DNA of 64,000 nucleotides from Arboricoccus pini (GTDB lineage: Bacteria > Pseudomonadota > Alphaproteobacteria > Geminicoccales > Geminicoccaceae), in contig NZ_FYEH01000015.1 in assembly GCF_900187945.1 (NCBI RefSeq), positions 1 through 64,000 on the forward strand. Direction: 5' to 3'. The notes beneath the pieces are model-generated. The model had not been told where the DNA came from and did no database searches. It saw nothing but the letters and a program-made list of their open reading frames with translations. Below, one piece after another: positions 44,064-51,846 of this stretch (its first letter is position 1; each line of letters starts with the position of its first letter). The position numbers and the translations under genes were made by a program.

Positions 44064-45159
44064 CTAGCAAAGCGCTCGATCCACGGCAGAATCAAGGGGG
44101 TAACCACCCCTTCCCTTCCCCTTGCCGACATGGCGCAGATTGATATCGCGAATCGCCCGCGCCGCCTCGTCGTAGAGGAATGGAAGGGACGCGCAGCGCC
44201 GCCCCCCCCCGGGTGGCCGGCAGCGCCTCGTGGGGCATCGAGCAGGAAATCACGATGCCACCTCCTGTTGGCGGCCGGTAGGTTTGTTGAACGAATTCCG
44301 CCAAGCGGGGTTCGCCTCCCTAGAATCCCTCGGCATTCAGGTTGACGGAGACGGCAAATCGTCAATCGGAAGTGCCAAGCGTAGTGTTGTCGCGGAGGGT
44401 GTTGAAATGCCGCCGGGCGGCGGCGTATCATGATATGCCGCATCGCTCCATACAGGTGACGCCGCGCTGGTGTGATTTCGCGATCGCCGGCACCACACGG
44501 CGGATAGAACGCTCCCGGATAGCAGCCTTCAGTTGAAGTTGCTCGATGGACCAGTCGCGACGGACTTTGTACTGCCGATCGGTGATCTCAACCGTGCGAC
44601 CAGCCACATCGCGCTTGAAGCCGCTGGGCCTGCCGCCATGCCGCTCATAGGCGGCGATCAGCTCCCGGCAGATACGCGGCCCGCGGATATGCGGGATGAT
44701 CAGCACGAGCGGGTCCCCAACGACTCTTCCGAGTCGTTGGGGATGCGGCCGCGCGCGCAGTAAGGCAAAGATCAGTGCCGCGTGGGTTGCAGGCTCACCC
44801 GCAACCAAGCCGATTACCTGCTGGCGCGGCGAGACGATATTCGAGACCGCCCTGTTTCCCCTTCCCCGGACAACATAGTGGCGGGCAATCGCACCGTCGT
44901 CCAGGAACACCTTGATGCCCGCAAGCAGGGCGTCCAAGAGCGAGCTGGTGGACTCGTTTGGATCAGTAACGACGAAGAGCGCAGCACCCAGACCGTCGAA
45001 GACGCGTTTGGCCGACAGGTCGGCCAGCAACGCCGCGCCCGCCGATGACGTGAAGCCATTGAAGAAAGTCAGCACCAGATAACGCCCCTCGGCCGACTCG
45101 AAGTAGCAATCCGGGTCGACGTAGAAAAACGGCGCCGGTTCGCCAGTTCTGACGGCCAT
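44064..45159 (-). pseudogene. Broken gene for a peroxiredoxin-like / 2OG-Fe(II) oxygenase fusion
   Basis: The first 243 codons from ATG 45159 read as a thioredoxin-like N-terminal domain (GRYLVLTFFNGFTSSAG) followed by the start of a prolyl-4-hydroxylase-like domain (RRDWSIEQLQLKAAIRERS). The frame stops soon after. The missing catalytic part can still be read in pieces downstream: RDNTTLGTS, RFAVSVNLNAEGF and QQTYRPPTGGGIVISCS in one frame with stops, then ASLPFLYDEAARAIRDINL in another after a run of nine C (44202-44210). At least two frameshifts and two in-frame stops are present, and the iron-binding HxD block is damaged. It borders the partition genes, so it probably decayed after plasmid rearrangement. 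Confidence 0.8.
44714..44743. repeat. Perfect 13-bp inverted repeat with 4-base loop inside the oxygenase pseudogene
   Basis: TCCCCAACGACTC (44714-44726) and GAGTCGTTGGGGA (44731-44743) are exact reverse complements around TTCC. It falls at the junction between the thioredoxin-like and oxygenase domains of the pseudogene. There is no adjacent T run, so a Rho-independent terminator is doubtful. It could be a small mobile palindromic element or a protein-binding site (for example a centromere-like site near the parB genes). Function is unknown. Confidence 0.6.
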
Positions 45160-45455
45160 GTCGATCCCCGAGCGATACCATCAGTAACGTTTCCGGCGAC
45201 GCGGATAACCCGCGGGATACCGCTTTTCGCCTTGTTCGGAGGATGATCGCGACAAACCAGCGTGTTGTTGGACGTCCGGTGCGCCTTGCCCTAGACTTGG
45301 CAAGGGAACGGTAGGTTGAACGACGAAAATGGACCGCCGGGCCTGGGAAGGTCGAGGACGGATATCGACATCGTGTCGCTGCCGCGCGGTAGCATCGCGA
45401 AAGATTGGAGTCGCTCCTTGGGTAAAATGGCTTCTTTGGACGATAGGGAGGCTTG

Positions 45456-46295
45456 ATGGCGCAGCGGACGACGACGGTGAAGGCAAGCGGTCGAGCGGTG
45501 CGGTCGACGAAAAAGGCCGCGGAGGGGCCAGCATCGGTCAGCGAGGTGGCGATCGCCAGCATCGATCCCCATCCCAATCAACCTCGACGGCATATCGATG
45601 AGGAAGCCCTCAAGGAGCTGGCGCGCTCGATTGAGGCGCATGGACTCTTGCAGCCGATCGTCCTGCAGCGCATCGGCGATCGGTATCAGCTGATTGCGGG
45701 GTCAAGGCGGCTCGCAGCGCATGGCCGGCTCGGTCGGACACGCGTTCCAGCCGTCATCCTGCCGGATGCCGATTCCGATACCATGGCGATGGTCGAGAAT
45801 CTCCATCGCCGCGACCTTACGCCCATTGAGGAGGCCGAGGGCCTGGCGTGGCTCAAGCGCCAGCGGCGCCTGACACTGGCCCAGATGCACGCTTTGGTCG
45901 GCAAGAGCGTCTCCTACCTTTCCGAAATCGTCGGCATCGCCAATCTTCCACGCGCCATTCTCGACGAGGCCCGGGCGCGGGAGAGTGCGGGAAAGCCAGT
46001 GCCGCGCGGAACGCTGGTCGAGATTTCGCGCATCAAGGACAAGACGGAACAGGCGCGCACATGGCGCAAAGTCGTCTCCAGTGAGGGCGGCAAACGTGAT
46101 GCCGCCCGCGCGGCCAGACGCCCGGACCGGAAACCCACCGCCGGCGCCAACTCCCCATTAGCTTACGTACGCGACGTCGACCGCTTTCGTGTATCGCTAA
46201 AAACCATCGATCTGCGTGGAAAGTCTGGGGCTCATCTGCGCACCTCGCTCAAGGCGCTGCGGGATCAGATCGATCGGGTCCTGGCCGGCGACTGA
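45456..46295 (+). CDS. ParB/RepB/Spo0J family partition protein (orphan, plus strand)
   Basis: A 279-residue DNA-binding protein. The ParB/Srx-like N-domain starts near residue 28 with ASIDPHPNQPRRHIDEEAL and contains the CTP/nuclease-like motif LIAGSRRLAAHG and ENLHRRDLTPIEEAEGL. A helix-turn-helix follows (LTLAQMHALVGKSVSYLSEI). AGGGAGG precedes ATG 45456, deciding against the adjacent TTG. It has no ParA beside it on this strand; the parA-parB pair lies convergent on the other strand. It may help centromere loading, act as a KorB-like repressor, or belong to a merged second plasmid. Confidence 0.9.
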   Translation: MAQRTTTVKASGRAVRSTKKAAEGPASVSEVAIASIDPHPNQPRRHIDEEALKELARSIEAHGLLQPIVLQRIGDRYQLIAGSRRLAAHGRLGRTRVPAVILPDADSDTMAMVENLHRRDLTPIEEAEGLAWLKRQRRLTLAQMHALVGKSVSYLSEIVGIANLPRAILDEARARESAGKPVPRGTLVEISRIKDKTEQARTWRKVVSSEGGKRDAARAARRPDRKPTAGANSPLAYVRDVDRFRVSLKTIDLRGKSGAHLRTSLKALRDQIDRVLAGD

Positions 46296-46302
46296 GGGCT
46301 CT

Positions 46303-46317
46303 TGGACTCTTGCTTCC
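46303..46317 (+). repeat. Isolated perfect iteron copy
   Basis: TGGACTCTTGCTTCC, identical to the consensus of the origin iterons, lies 7 bases after the stop of the orphan parB and about 2.5 kb from the array at 48.8-49.1 kb. It is between the convergent ends of two parB genes. A site outside the origin could titrate RepA or pair with the origin (handcuffing). Confidence 0.7.
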
Positions 46318-46345
46318 TTGTCCGCACGGCGACGGTGTTTAACAG

Positions 46346-47359
46346 TTAAACACCCAGCGCCTTGTGCAGGGCAGCCACGACACCGTCGATCTCAGCCGGC
46401 GCCAGCGATGCAGCAAAATCGATACTGACACCACCGTCCGCGCGCTCGCGTCGCCAAGCCAGCGGCTTGCCCCCTCGCCTGACCAACACTTTACGCGTCC
46501 GCCTGTCATCATCTTCAGCGGCCGGACGCAAAAGGGCCAGCACTTGGCGGGCCCGCCCATCAGGCGAAGATGCGGGCCGAACGCTACCCCATGCCGACAG
46601 CACACGTTCCTCAGCGGCTGGCCCACCCAACACTTGAGCCAACTCCTCGAGCAAGCGCATGCTGAAGCCGCGCGGGTCACCTATCAGCTCCTCCAGCGCC
46701 GGCGAAAATAGCGGGAGGCGCATGAGACGACTGACATACCCAGCAGAAATTCCAAGTGTTTCGGCAAGAGCGCGCACCGAAAGCTTCTCCGCCATCGCCA
46801 GCTGGCGGACGAAGGCACCCCGCTCGTAGAGGCTCAGTTGCTCCCGTTCCTGATTCTCGCGCACCATGACACGAAGAAGCTCGGCATCGTCGAGGACCTT
46901 GACGCGCGCCTTGATCTGCAGACCGAGCTGTCGGCAAGCCTCCCGTCGCCGCCTGCCGTAGGCGATCTCGTAGCGTCCGGACTCGCTCGGATGCGGTCGG
47001 ACGAGGATGGGTTGATCCTGGCCGTTGAGCCTGATGCTCTCGCGTAGCGCGACGAACGCTTCGTCGGCGAAGGCATGCCGCGTACGATCAGATGGAAAGC
47101 GATCGCCAATCACAGCCGGATCGAGAAGCAGGTCGGCGCCACCGTCCTGGCGGAGCTGCGACAGCTCGCTCCGGAGTGTGGCGTTCTCCTCGACCAGGTT
47201 TTGACGTTGCTCGCGCAGGAAGACCCCAGGCGCCCCGCCGCTGGCGATCACACCCACCTCGCGCCTAGGCGCCGGATCCTCGCTGGGCGCCCGTGGCGTC
47301 CCTCCATAGATGCTGGCCAGCCCCGCCCGCAGATCCTTGGGTCGCTTAGGCTTAGTCAT
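46346..47359 (-). CDS. parB: ParB family plasmid partition protein (with ParA)
   Basis: A 337-residue centromere-binding protein. An N-terminal variable part with a coiled-coil-like stretch (QNLVEENATLRSELSQLRQ) is followed by the ParB domain with EIAYGRRRREACRQLG and VRENQEREQLSLYERGA, then a helix-turn-helix (LSVRALAETLGISAGYVSRL). The gene starts 8 bases inside the end of parA, so the two form one partition operon. It shows only family-level similarity to the plus-strand ParB at 45456. The C-terminal dimerisation region is present, so it appears intact. The centromere site parS was not identified with confidence. Confidence 0.92.
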   Translation of the reverse strand: MTKPKRPKDLRAGLASIYGGTPRAPSEDPAPRREVGVIASGGAPGVFLREQRQNLVEENATLRSELSQLRQDGGADLLLDPAVIGDRFPSDRTRHAFADEAFVALRESIRLNGQDQPILVRPHPSESGRYEIAYGRRRREACRQLGLQIKARVKVLDDAELLRVMVRENQEREQLSLYERGAFVRQLAMAEKLSVRALAETLGISAGYVSRLMRLPLFSPALEELIGDPRGFSMRLLEELAQVLGGPAAEERVLSAWGSVRPASSPDGRARQVLALLRPAAEDDDRRTRKVLVRRGGKPLAWRRERADGGVSIDFAASLAPAEIDGVVAALHKALGV

Positions 47360-48599
47360 GAGCGCCTCCGCGCGTTAGCGTGCTGGCAGAGGGCAGGGCA
47401 TGGGGCGAACCCTTACGTCCCCAAGCCTGCCAGAGCGTCGATTCAAGATCGAAGCAAAGCCTGTCAAACGCTTCAAGCGCCCGGTTATAGGCCCGCCGCC
47501 GACCTTCGTCGGGTTCATATTCGTAGAGCGTCTGCCATTGTGCGTTGGCGTGGCCTAAAGCGGCCGTTTGCAGCATCGGCGTGCGCAACACCCAGTCCGG
47601 CATACGGGCCAACAGCCAATGATGGCATTGCGCCTGGGCCGCCTGAGTCGGGTCGAACCTGTTGATGACGAGCTTGACGAAATCGAGGCCGATGCCCTCC
47701 TCGCCCAGGCCGAATTGCGGCAACTGCTCCAAGAGGAAGGAAGAAAAGCGAAAAAATTCGCCCATGCTGGCGATGTCCAACTGGCTCATGGTTACCGGCA
47801 CGAAGATGCCGGTAGCCGCCAGGAGGGCATTCAATGTCGTCATGCCCAGATCCGGCCGACAATCCAGGAGCACGACGTCATAGTTCTCCTTCACGTCACG
47901 CAGGGCGTCGCGAAGATAGAGATGGATGGGTCGGGGCTCCAGCTTGGCGCGACCAGCGATCTCGAAATCGGTGAGGGCCAGAGCCAAGTTCGCTGGCACC
48001 AGATCGAGGCCCGGCCAATAGGTCGGCCGGACGATCTCCGCCATCGTCCGCTGGCCGCCTACCACGCCATAGAAGGTTGCGTCATCCTCCACCTCCGCTG
48101 CCGGATTGAGGCCAAAGAGCGTGGTCGCCGATGCCTGCGGATCGAGATCGAGCACGAGAACCCGATAGCCCCGGAGAGCCAGATATTGGGCAAAATGAAC
48201 GGCCAGCGTCGTCTTACCGGTACCTCCCTTGAAGATCATCGAAGCCACGACTTGAACGGTCTCGCCCTCGACCCGTCCTGGCAATAAACGCCGCTTACGG
48301 CCACCGGCTGCGGCTGCGGCTGCAGCCTGCTTCCGCAGCGTCGCCATCTCCTCAGCGGTAAGCAAGAGTCCACCCCTGGAGCCACTACGCCCGTTCTCCG
48401 CGCCTAAGCCATGCTCGGCGCATAGTGCGCGCAGGGTAGGGACGGAGACGCCGATCCAACGCGCTGCTTCCCGCAAGGAGAACGAGCGGAGTGTCTTGCG
48501 GGCATCGGGCTCGTAGACGACCTCGAGGATGTTCTTTTGCAGGTCGCCGACCGCGTCAGCGAGTTCCTGGAGATCCTGGGCAGGATTCTTGAGTGCCAT
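47352..48599 (-). CDS. parA: ParA family partition ATPase with N-terminal HTH
   Basis: A 415-residue type Ia ParA. Residues about 38-62 form a MerR-like helix-turn-helix (LREAARWIGVSVPTLRALC), used by large ParAs to repress their own operon. The deviant Walker A is FKGGTGKTT at 123-131, Walker A' is LVLDLDPQAS and the switch region is VLLDCRPDLG. An Ala-rich linker lies near residue 92. It drives segregation of the replicon together with the overlapping parB. Its promoter region holds an inverted repeat at 48624-48637 and lies beside the iteron origin. Confidence 0.93.
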   Translation of the reverse strand: MALKNPAQDLQELADAVGDLQKNILEVVYEPDARKTLRSFSLREAARWIGVSVPTLRALCAEHGLGAENGRSGSRGGLLLTAEEMATLRKQAAAAAAAGGRKRRLLPGRVEGETVQVVASMIFKGGTGKTTLAVHFAQYLALRGYRVLVLDLDPQASATTLFGLNPAAEVEDDATFYGVVGGQRTMAEIVRPTYWPGLDLVPANLALALTDFEIAGRAKLEPRPIHLYLRDALRDVKENYDVVLLDCRPDLGMTTLNALLAATGIFVPVTMSQLDIASMGEFFRFSSFLLEQLPQFGLGEEGIGLDFVKLVINRFDPTQAAQAQCHHWLLARMPDWVLRTPMLQTAALGHANAQWQTLYEYEPDEGRRRAYNRALEAFDRLCFDLESTLWQAWGRKGSPHALPSASTLTRGGAHD

Positions 48600-48623
48600 T
48601 GACGGTCTTCAACTCACTCGCTT

Positions 48624-48637
48624 GGCCCTAAGGGGCC
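48624..48637. promoter_or_regulatory. Small inverted repeat in the parA promoter region
   Basis: GGCCC-TAAG-GGGCC, a 5+4+5 palindrome, lies 25 bases upstream of the parA start codon. A ParA protein with an N-terminal HTH usually binds such a site to autoregulate the partition operon. The arms are short, so chance cannot be excluded. Confidence 0.3.
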
Positions 48638-48772
48638 TAAATGGCTGTCGGATAACCATCCCATAAACTGAAAACAGGATAAAAACGAGCCGTTTTAGGA
48701 AAATAGCTTGTAGATCCTCATGTTTTTCGTTAACTCGCGAAAGGCTCGATATATGGATCCTTCCATGACGCG

Positions 48773-49126
48773 TGGACTCTTGCTGCGACGAACGTGCCGA
48801 CGAGAGGCATCCGGTTCCTTTTCCGTCAGCACGTTGGCCGAGGGGATCATTCATGACGCCCGGCCCGTTGGACTCCTGCTGCCATGAAGCGTTTCGAAAA
48901 ACCAGCCTTTCCAAGGTGTCGGCGACATTCTCTCAGTCCTTTTCTCTTTGATTGGACTCTTGCTTCCACCAGGGAAAAGACGTCCGGGATGGGCTTGGGG
49001 TCTTGCTTCCAATGTGCATAAGCCGTGGACTCTTGCTTCCAGATGAGTTGCAATACTGGACTCTTGCTGCCGAATATTTGGATTCGTGCTGCAACCACCC
49101 TGATTTATCCGTGGACTCCTGGTTCC
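48773..49126 (+). repeat. Iteron array, 15-bp consensus TGGACTCTTGCTKCC
   Basis: Direct copies start at 48773 (1 mismatch), 48869 (1), 48953 (0), 48996 (2), 49026 (0), 49057 (0), 49079 (3) and 49112 (2); mismatches are against the consensus with K = T or G. The start-to-start distances are 96, 84, 43, 30, 31, 22 and 33 bases, all close to whole numbers of helical turns (about 9, 8, 4, 3, 3, 2 and 3). RepA molecules bound to them would therefore sit on one face of the DNA. Copies nearest the AT-rich stretch and repA are the most degenerate. Confidence 0.9.
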
Positions 49127-49163
49127 CAAGCAAATATAAGAATCTAGTATATTATCTAGCTAC

Positions 49164-49178
49164 TGCAGCCAGAGTCCA
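49164..49178 (-). promoter_or_regulatory. Inverted iteron at the repA promoter
   Basis: On the minus strand this reads TGGACTCTGGCTGCA, two mismatches from the iteron consensus, in the opposite orientation to the array. It lies about 42 bases before the repA start, where the promoter should be. Inverted iteron half-sites at this place are the usual operators through which Rep proteins repress their own synthesis. Confidence 0.55.
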
Positions 49179-49219
49179 AACGATGCCGATCACCTGCAGG
49201 CCGTTCGAGGAAAAAGCCC

Positions 49220-50200
49220 ATGGGTAAGCTGCATGATCTCGTGCGCGTGCATGGGAGTGACCACGTAGTCGAAATGGCCCAGACAGAAAAAGCACGGCGC
49301 CTTGCGCGCATCGCGGCCGAGATCCTCGCCGAAGACACGCAGGAACTAGGCATCACCTATAGCGGTTTTTGCCTTACGGCGTTGCCGCACAAACGACTGC
49401 CTGACGATCAGATATGGCAACGCAGTTCGCGTAACATCAGCCTTTTGATCGAGCCTACAAGAGTCCACGGCCAAGGTGACAATCGCTATATCGGCGTGCC
49501 CTACGGATCGCGCGCTAGACTGATCCTACTCTATCTTCAAACCGAAGCTGTCCGTAACAATAGCCGTGAAGTCGAACTTGGTCGTTCGATGCGCGAATGG
49601 CTGCGGCGGATGGATATCGGTATCGGCGGCAAATCCTATAAGGACGTACGCGAACAGGCCTCGCGCATCAGCTCCTGTCGTCTGACCTTCAAATGGCATT
49701 CCGACGATGGCAAGATCAGCGCCTGGGATCATGACCATATCATCAAAAGCGGCTTTGCCTTGCATGACCTCGCCGGCGACGATGCCCAAGGCTCGCTCTG
49801 GAACGAGACGGTGCGGCTAGGCGAGACCTTTTTTGAGGAACTGCGTCGCCACCCAGTACCCATCTTCGAGCCTGCGATCCGCCATATCGCCAATCAGAGC
49901 CTGACAATCGACATCTATATCTGGCTGGCCTATCGGCTGCATTCGCTGACCAAAGCCACGACCGTCTCTTGGCTCTCCATGAAGGAGCAGTTCGGCCCAG
50001 GCTATGCGAGCGTCAAGCCCTTCCGCCAACGCTTCCTTCAAGCACTCGAGATGGCCCTGGCCGTCTACCCGCAGGCGCGCGTCGACGCCTCGAGTAAAGG
50101 TCTCCTCTTGCATCCATCGCCATCTCCGATCGAGCGACGCAGCCTCGGTCTGGTGACGCGCGAGAGCAATACCTGTCTAGCGTCGCGCGAGATAGGCTGA
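49220..50200 (+). CDS. repA: Plasmid replication initiator, RepA_C type
   Basis: A 326-residue initiator. The RepA_C (plasmid-encoded RepA) character is seen in IGVPYGSRARLILLYLQTEA, the EVELGRSMREWLRRMDI helix and the C-terminal block MKEQFGPGYASVKPFRQRF. It would bind the iterons just upstream, melt the AT-rich segment and load the helicase. GAGGAA precedes the ATG. An additional 10-base exact iteron core in reverse orientation lies inside the gene at 49458-49467. The same family occurs on plasmids of Methylobacterium, Azospirillum and other alphaproteobacteria; this is not a repABC-type RepC. Copy-number control is probably through iteron handcuffing. Confidence 0.9.
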   Translation: MGKLHDLVRVHGSDHVVEMAQTEKARRLARIAAEILAEDTQELGITYSGFCLTALPHKRLPDDQIWQRSSRNISLLIEPTRVHGQGDNRYIGVPYGSRARLILLYLQTEAVRNNSREVELGRSMREWLRRMDIGIGGKSYKDVREQASRISSCRLTFKWHSDDGKISAWDHDHIIKSGFALHDLAGDDAQGSLWNETVRLGETFFEELRRHPVPIFEPAIRHIANQSLTIDIYIWLAYRLHSLTKATTVSWLSMKEQFGPGYASVKPFRQRFLQALEMALAVYPQARVDASSKGLLLHPSPSPIERRSLGLVTRESNTCLASREIG

Positions 50201-50230
50201 TATTCCGGTCGGCGGCTAAGTTCTTCGACC

Positions 50231-50251
50231 TGTAGCACGGTTCGTGCTACA
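50231..50251. promoter_or_regulatory. Palindromic operator of the toxin-antitoxin operon
   Basis: TGTAGCACG-GTT-CGTGCTACA has perfect 9-base arms around three bases and lies 26 bases before the antitoxin start. Antitoxins of the Phd/VapB kind normally bind such palindromes with the toxin as co-repressor. The site includes the alternative ATG at 50251, which argues that translation begins at 50278. Confidence 0.75.
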
Positions 50252-50277
50252 TGAGTCCGGAAGCGGAGCGCTATCGC

Positions 50278-50529
50278 ATGAGCAAGACCATATCGCTACG
50301 CGACGCCAATCAGTCATTCGCCAAATGCGTCCGCGAAGTCGAATCCGGTACGGAATTCGTCATCACGCGCAATGGCAACGCCGTAGCCCGCCTGGTGCCG
50401 ATGGGCGTCCGTCGCATGCTGACGCCGCGTCAACAAGAGGCGCTTGCACGGACCCGCGCGAGGATGACGGCTAGCCGCGCCGGTTCGGTCGACACGACTT
50501 TCGATCGGGCGTCGCTGCATGAGCGCTGA
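50278..50529 (+). CDS. Type II antitoxin, Phd/YefM family
   Basis: An 83-residue antitoxin. MSKTISLRDANQSFAKCV and SGTEFVITRNGNAVARLV are the family's DNA-binding N-terminal pattern; the C-terminal part is basic and polar and would wrap around the toxin. ATG 50278 is chosen because GGAG lies 9 bases upstream and the palindrome covers the earlier ATG. The toxin gene begins within its last codons (11-base overlap). Placed directly after repA, the pair probably stabilises the replicon by killing or arresting plasmid-free cells. Confidence 0.9.
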   Translation: MSKTISLRDANQSFAKCVREVESGTEFVITRNGNAVARLVPMGVRRMLTPRQQEALARTRARMTASRAGSVDTTFDRASLHER

Positions 50530-50989
50530 GCGCTTCACGCTCGATACCAATATTCTTGTCTACAGCATCGACCGGACGGCGGGGCTGAGGCACGAGCAGG
50601 CCGTTTGTATCGTCGAGGCCGCGATCACGCAGGACTGCCACCTGACCCTTCAGGTCGTCTCTGAGTTCTGCGCTGCCGCAACGCGCAAATGCGGCATGTC
50701 TGTCGACGAGGCCGCTGCCCAGGCGGAGGACTGGCTGGAGCTTTTCCCCTGCCTACTGGCCAGTGACGATACCGTGCGCCGCGCACTCGGTTGCGTCCGC
50801 GGCGGCCCTGCCTCCTATTGGGACGCCCTCCTTGTAGCCACAGCGGGGGAGGGGGGATGCACTACGATCCTTACCGAGGACCTGACCGATGGCACCAGAC
50901 TGGAAGGGGTGCGCATCGTCAATCCCTTCGGTCCCGTCGGACTGAGCCGGGCGGCGAGCCAGATTCTCGACCTGGCGCGCCATGCGTGA
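50519..50989 (+). CDS. PIN-domain toxin, VapC-like ribonuclease
   Basis: A 156-residue PIN-domain RNase. The Mg-binding acids are visible: Asp in TLDTNILVYS (D9), Glu in VVSEFCAAA, Asp in YWDALLVATA and Asp in LTEDLTDG. Related VapC toxins cut tRNA or rRNA to stop translation. It overlaps the antitoxin gene by 11 bases, so both are made from one mRNA. The catalytic set is complete, so the toxin should be active. Pairing a Phd/YefM-type antitoxin with a PIN toxin is common in alphaproteobacteria. Confidence 0.92.
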   Translation: MSAERFTLDTNILVYSIDRTAGLRHEQAVCIVEAAITQDCHLTLQVVSEFCAAATRKCGMSVDEAAAQAEDWLELFPCLLASDDTVRRALGCVRGGPASYWDALLVATAGEGGCTTILTEDLTDGTRLEGVRIVNPFGPVGLSRAASQILDLARHA

Positions 50990-51097
50990 GCATGCCCGTA
51001 TTCGCCGGCGAAGAAACCGCCTAGGCTCAGAATCCACGAGGGAAGGCCCGGCCGATAGCCGCCTTCCGTCCAAATATGATCGACAGGGGCTAGGGCT

Positions 51098-51832
51098 TTG
51101 ATCAACGGCGAATTCAGCGGCAAGCGCGTCATGGTGACAGGCGCTGGTAAAGGGATCGGACGCGCGACGGCTGAATTGCTGGCCGGGCGAGGGGCCAAGG
51201 TTATCGCCCTCACGCGTTCGGCTGGTGATCTTGAGGCGCTCAAGGCAGCGATCGATTGCGAGACATTCGCCGTCGATCTCGAGGATGCCGAGGCCACCAA
51301 GGCGGCCACGCATGAAGCGGGCACGATCGACCTGTTGGTGAACTGTGCCGGCATCACCGATCTTACGCCGTTCCTGGATACCACAATCGAGAATTTCGAC
51401 CGCGTCATGGCGGTCAATGTCCGTGCGGCGCTGATTACCAGCCAGATCGTCGCCCGCGGCCTTGTCGATCGGGGGCAGAAAGGCGCCATTGTCAACGTTT
51501 CCAGCCAGGCCTCGATGGTAGGCATCGTCGATCACACGTCCTATTGCACGTCGAAGGGCGCGCTCGATTCGCTTACCATGGTGATGGCTAAGGAACTGGG
51601 CCCGTATGGCATCCGCACCAATGCCGTCCTGCCAACCGTGACCCTGACGCCCATGGGCGCCAAGGCGTGGAGCGATGCGACCAAGGCCACACCGATGCTA
51701 CAGCGCATCCCGCTGAACCGCTTCGCCGAGCCCATCGAGGTGGCCGAGGCGATCGCCTTTCTTTTGAGCGAGCGTGCCGCCATGATCAACGGCGTCATGC
51801 TCTCCGTGGATGGCGGCTTCAACATCAGCTGA
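51098..51832 (+). CDS. SDR-family L-xylulose / dicarbonyl reductase-like enzyme
   Basis: A 244-residue classical SDR, the same length as human DCXR and similar along its full length: VTGAGKGIGRATAELLAGRG for NADP, LLVNCAGITDLTPFLD, SQIVARGLVDRGQKGAIVN, then Ser in NVSSQASM and the YCTSK pair. The SQIVARGL and LNRFAEPIEVAEAI blocks are particularly DCXR-like. It would reduce L-xylulose or related alpha-dicarbonyl sugars. Translation seems to begin at TTG 51098 after GGGGCTAGGG. An amidohydrolase gene follows 14 bases later in the same operon. Confidence 0.88.
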   Translation: MINGEFSGKRVMVTGAGKGIGRATAELLAGRGAKVIALTRSAGDLEALKAAIDCETFAVDLEDAEATKAATHEAGTIDLLVNCAGITDLTPFLDTTIENFDRVMAVNVRAALITSQIVARGLVDRGQKGAIVNVSSQASMVGIVDHTSYCTSKGALDSLTMVMAKELGPYGIRTNAVLPTVTLTPMGAKAWSDATKATPMLQRIPLNRFAEPIEVAEAIAFLLSERAAMINGVMLSVDGGFNIS

Positions 51833-51846
51833 CGGGCGAGGAACGG

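Larger units (their letters stand above)
48600..49219. other. Iteron-type replication origin region
   Basis: This 620-base non-coding stretch between divergent parA and repA has lower GC than its surroundings. It contains eight direct iteron copies (48773-49126), an AT-rich segment at about 49128-49163 suitable for strand opening, and an inverted iteron just before the repA start. A single 7-of-9 match to the DnaA box (TTATCCGTG, 49105-49113) is present at its right end. The order iterons, AT-rich region, rep gene is the classical layout of theta-replicating plasmids. Position of initiation is inferred. Confidence 0.8.

Noticed and set aside
49105-49113. Strong DnaA box in the origin
   Set aside because: TTATCCGTG matches only seven of nine consensus bases, and no clustered second copy was found, so it is mentioned only as a weak candidate.
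48773-49126. CRISPR array
   Set aside because: Repeats are only 15 bases, spacing is irregular in length, there are no cas genes, and the context is a rep/par locus. They are iterons.
45456-50200. repABC-type replicon
   Set aside because: parA and parB are on the strand opposite to the initiator, the initiator belongs to the RepA_C type with upstream iterons, and no repC or antisense ctRNA locus is evident.
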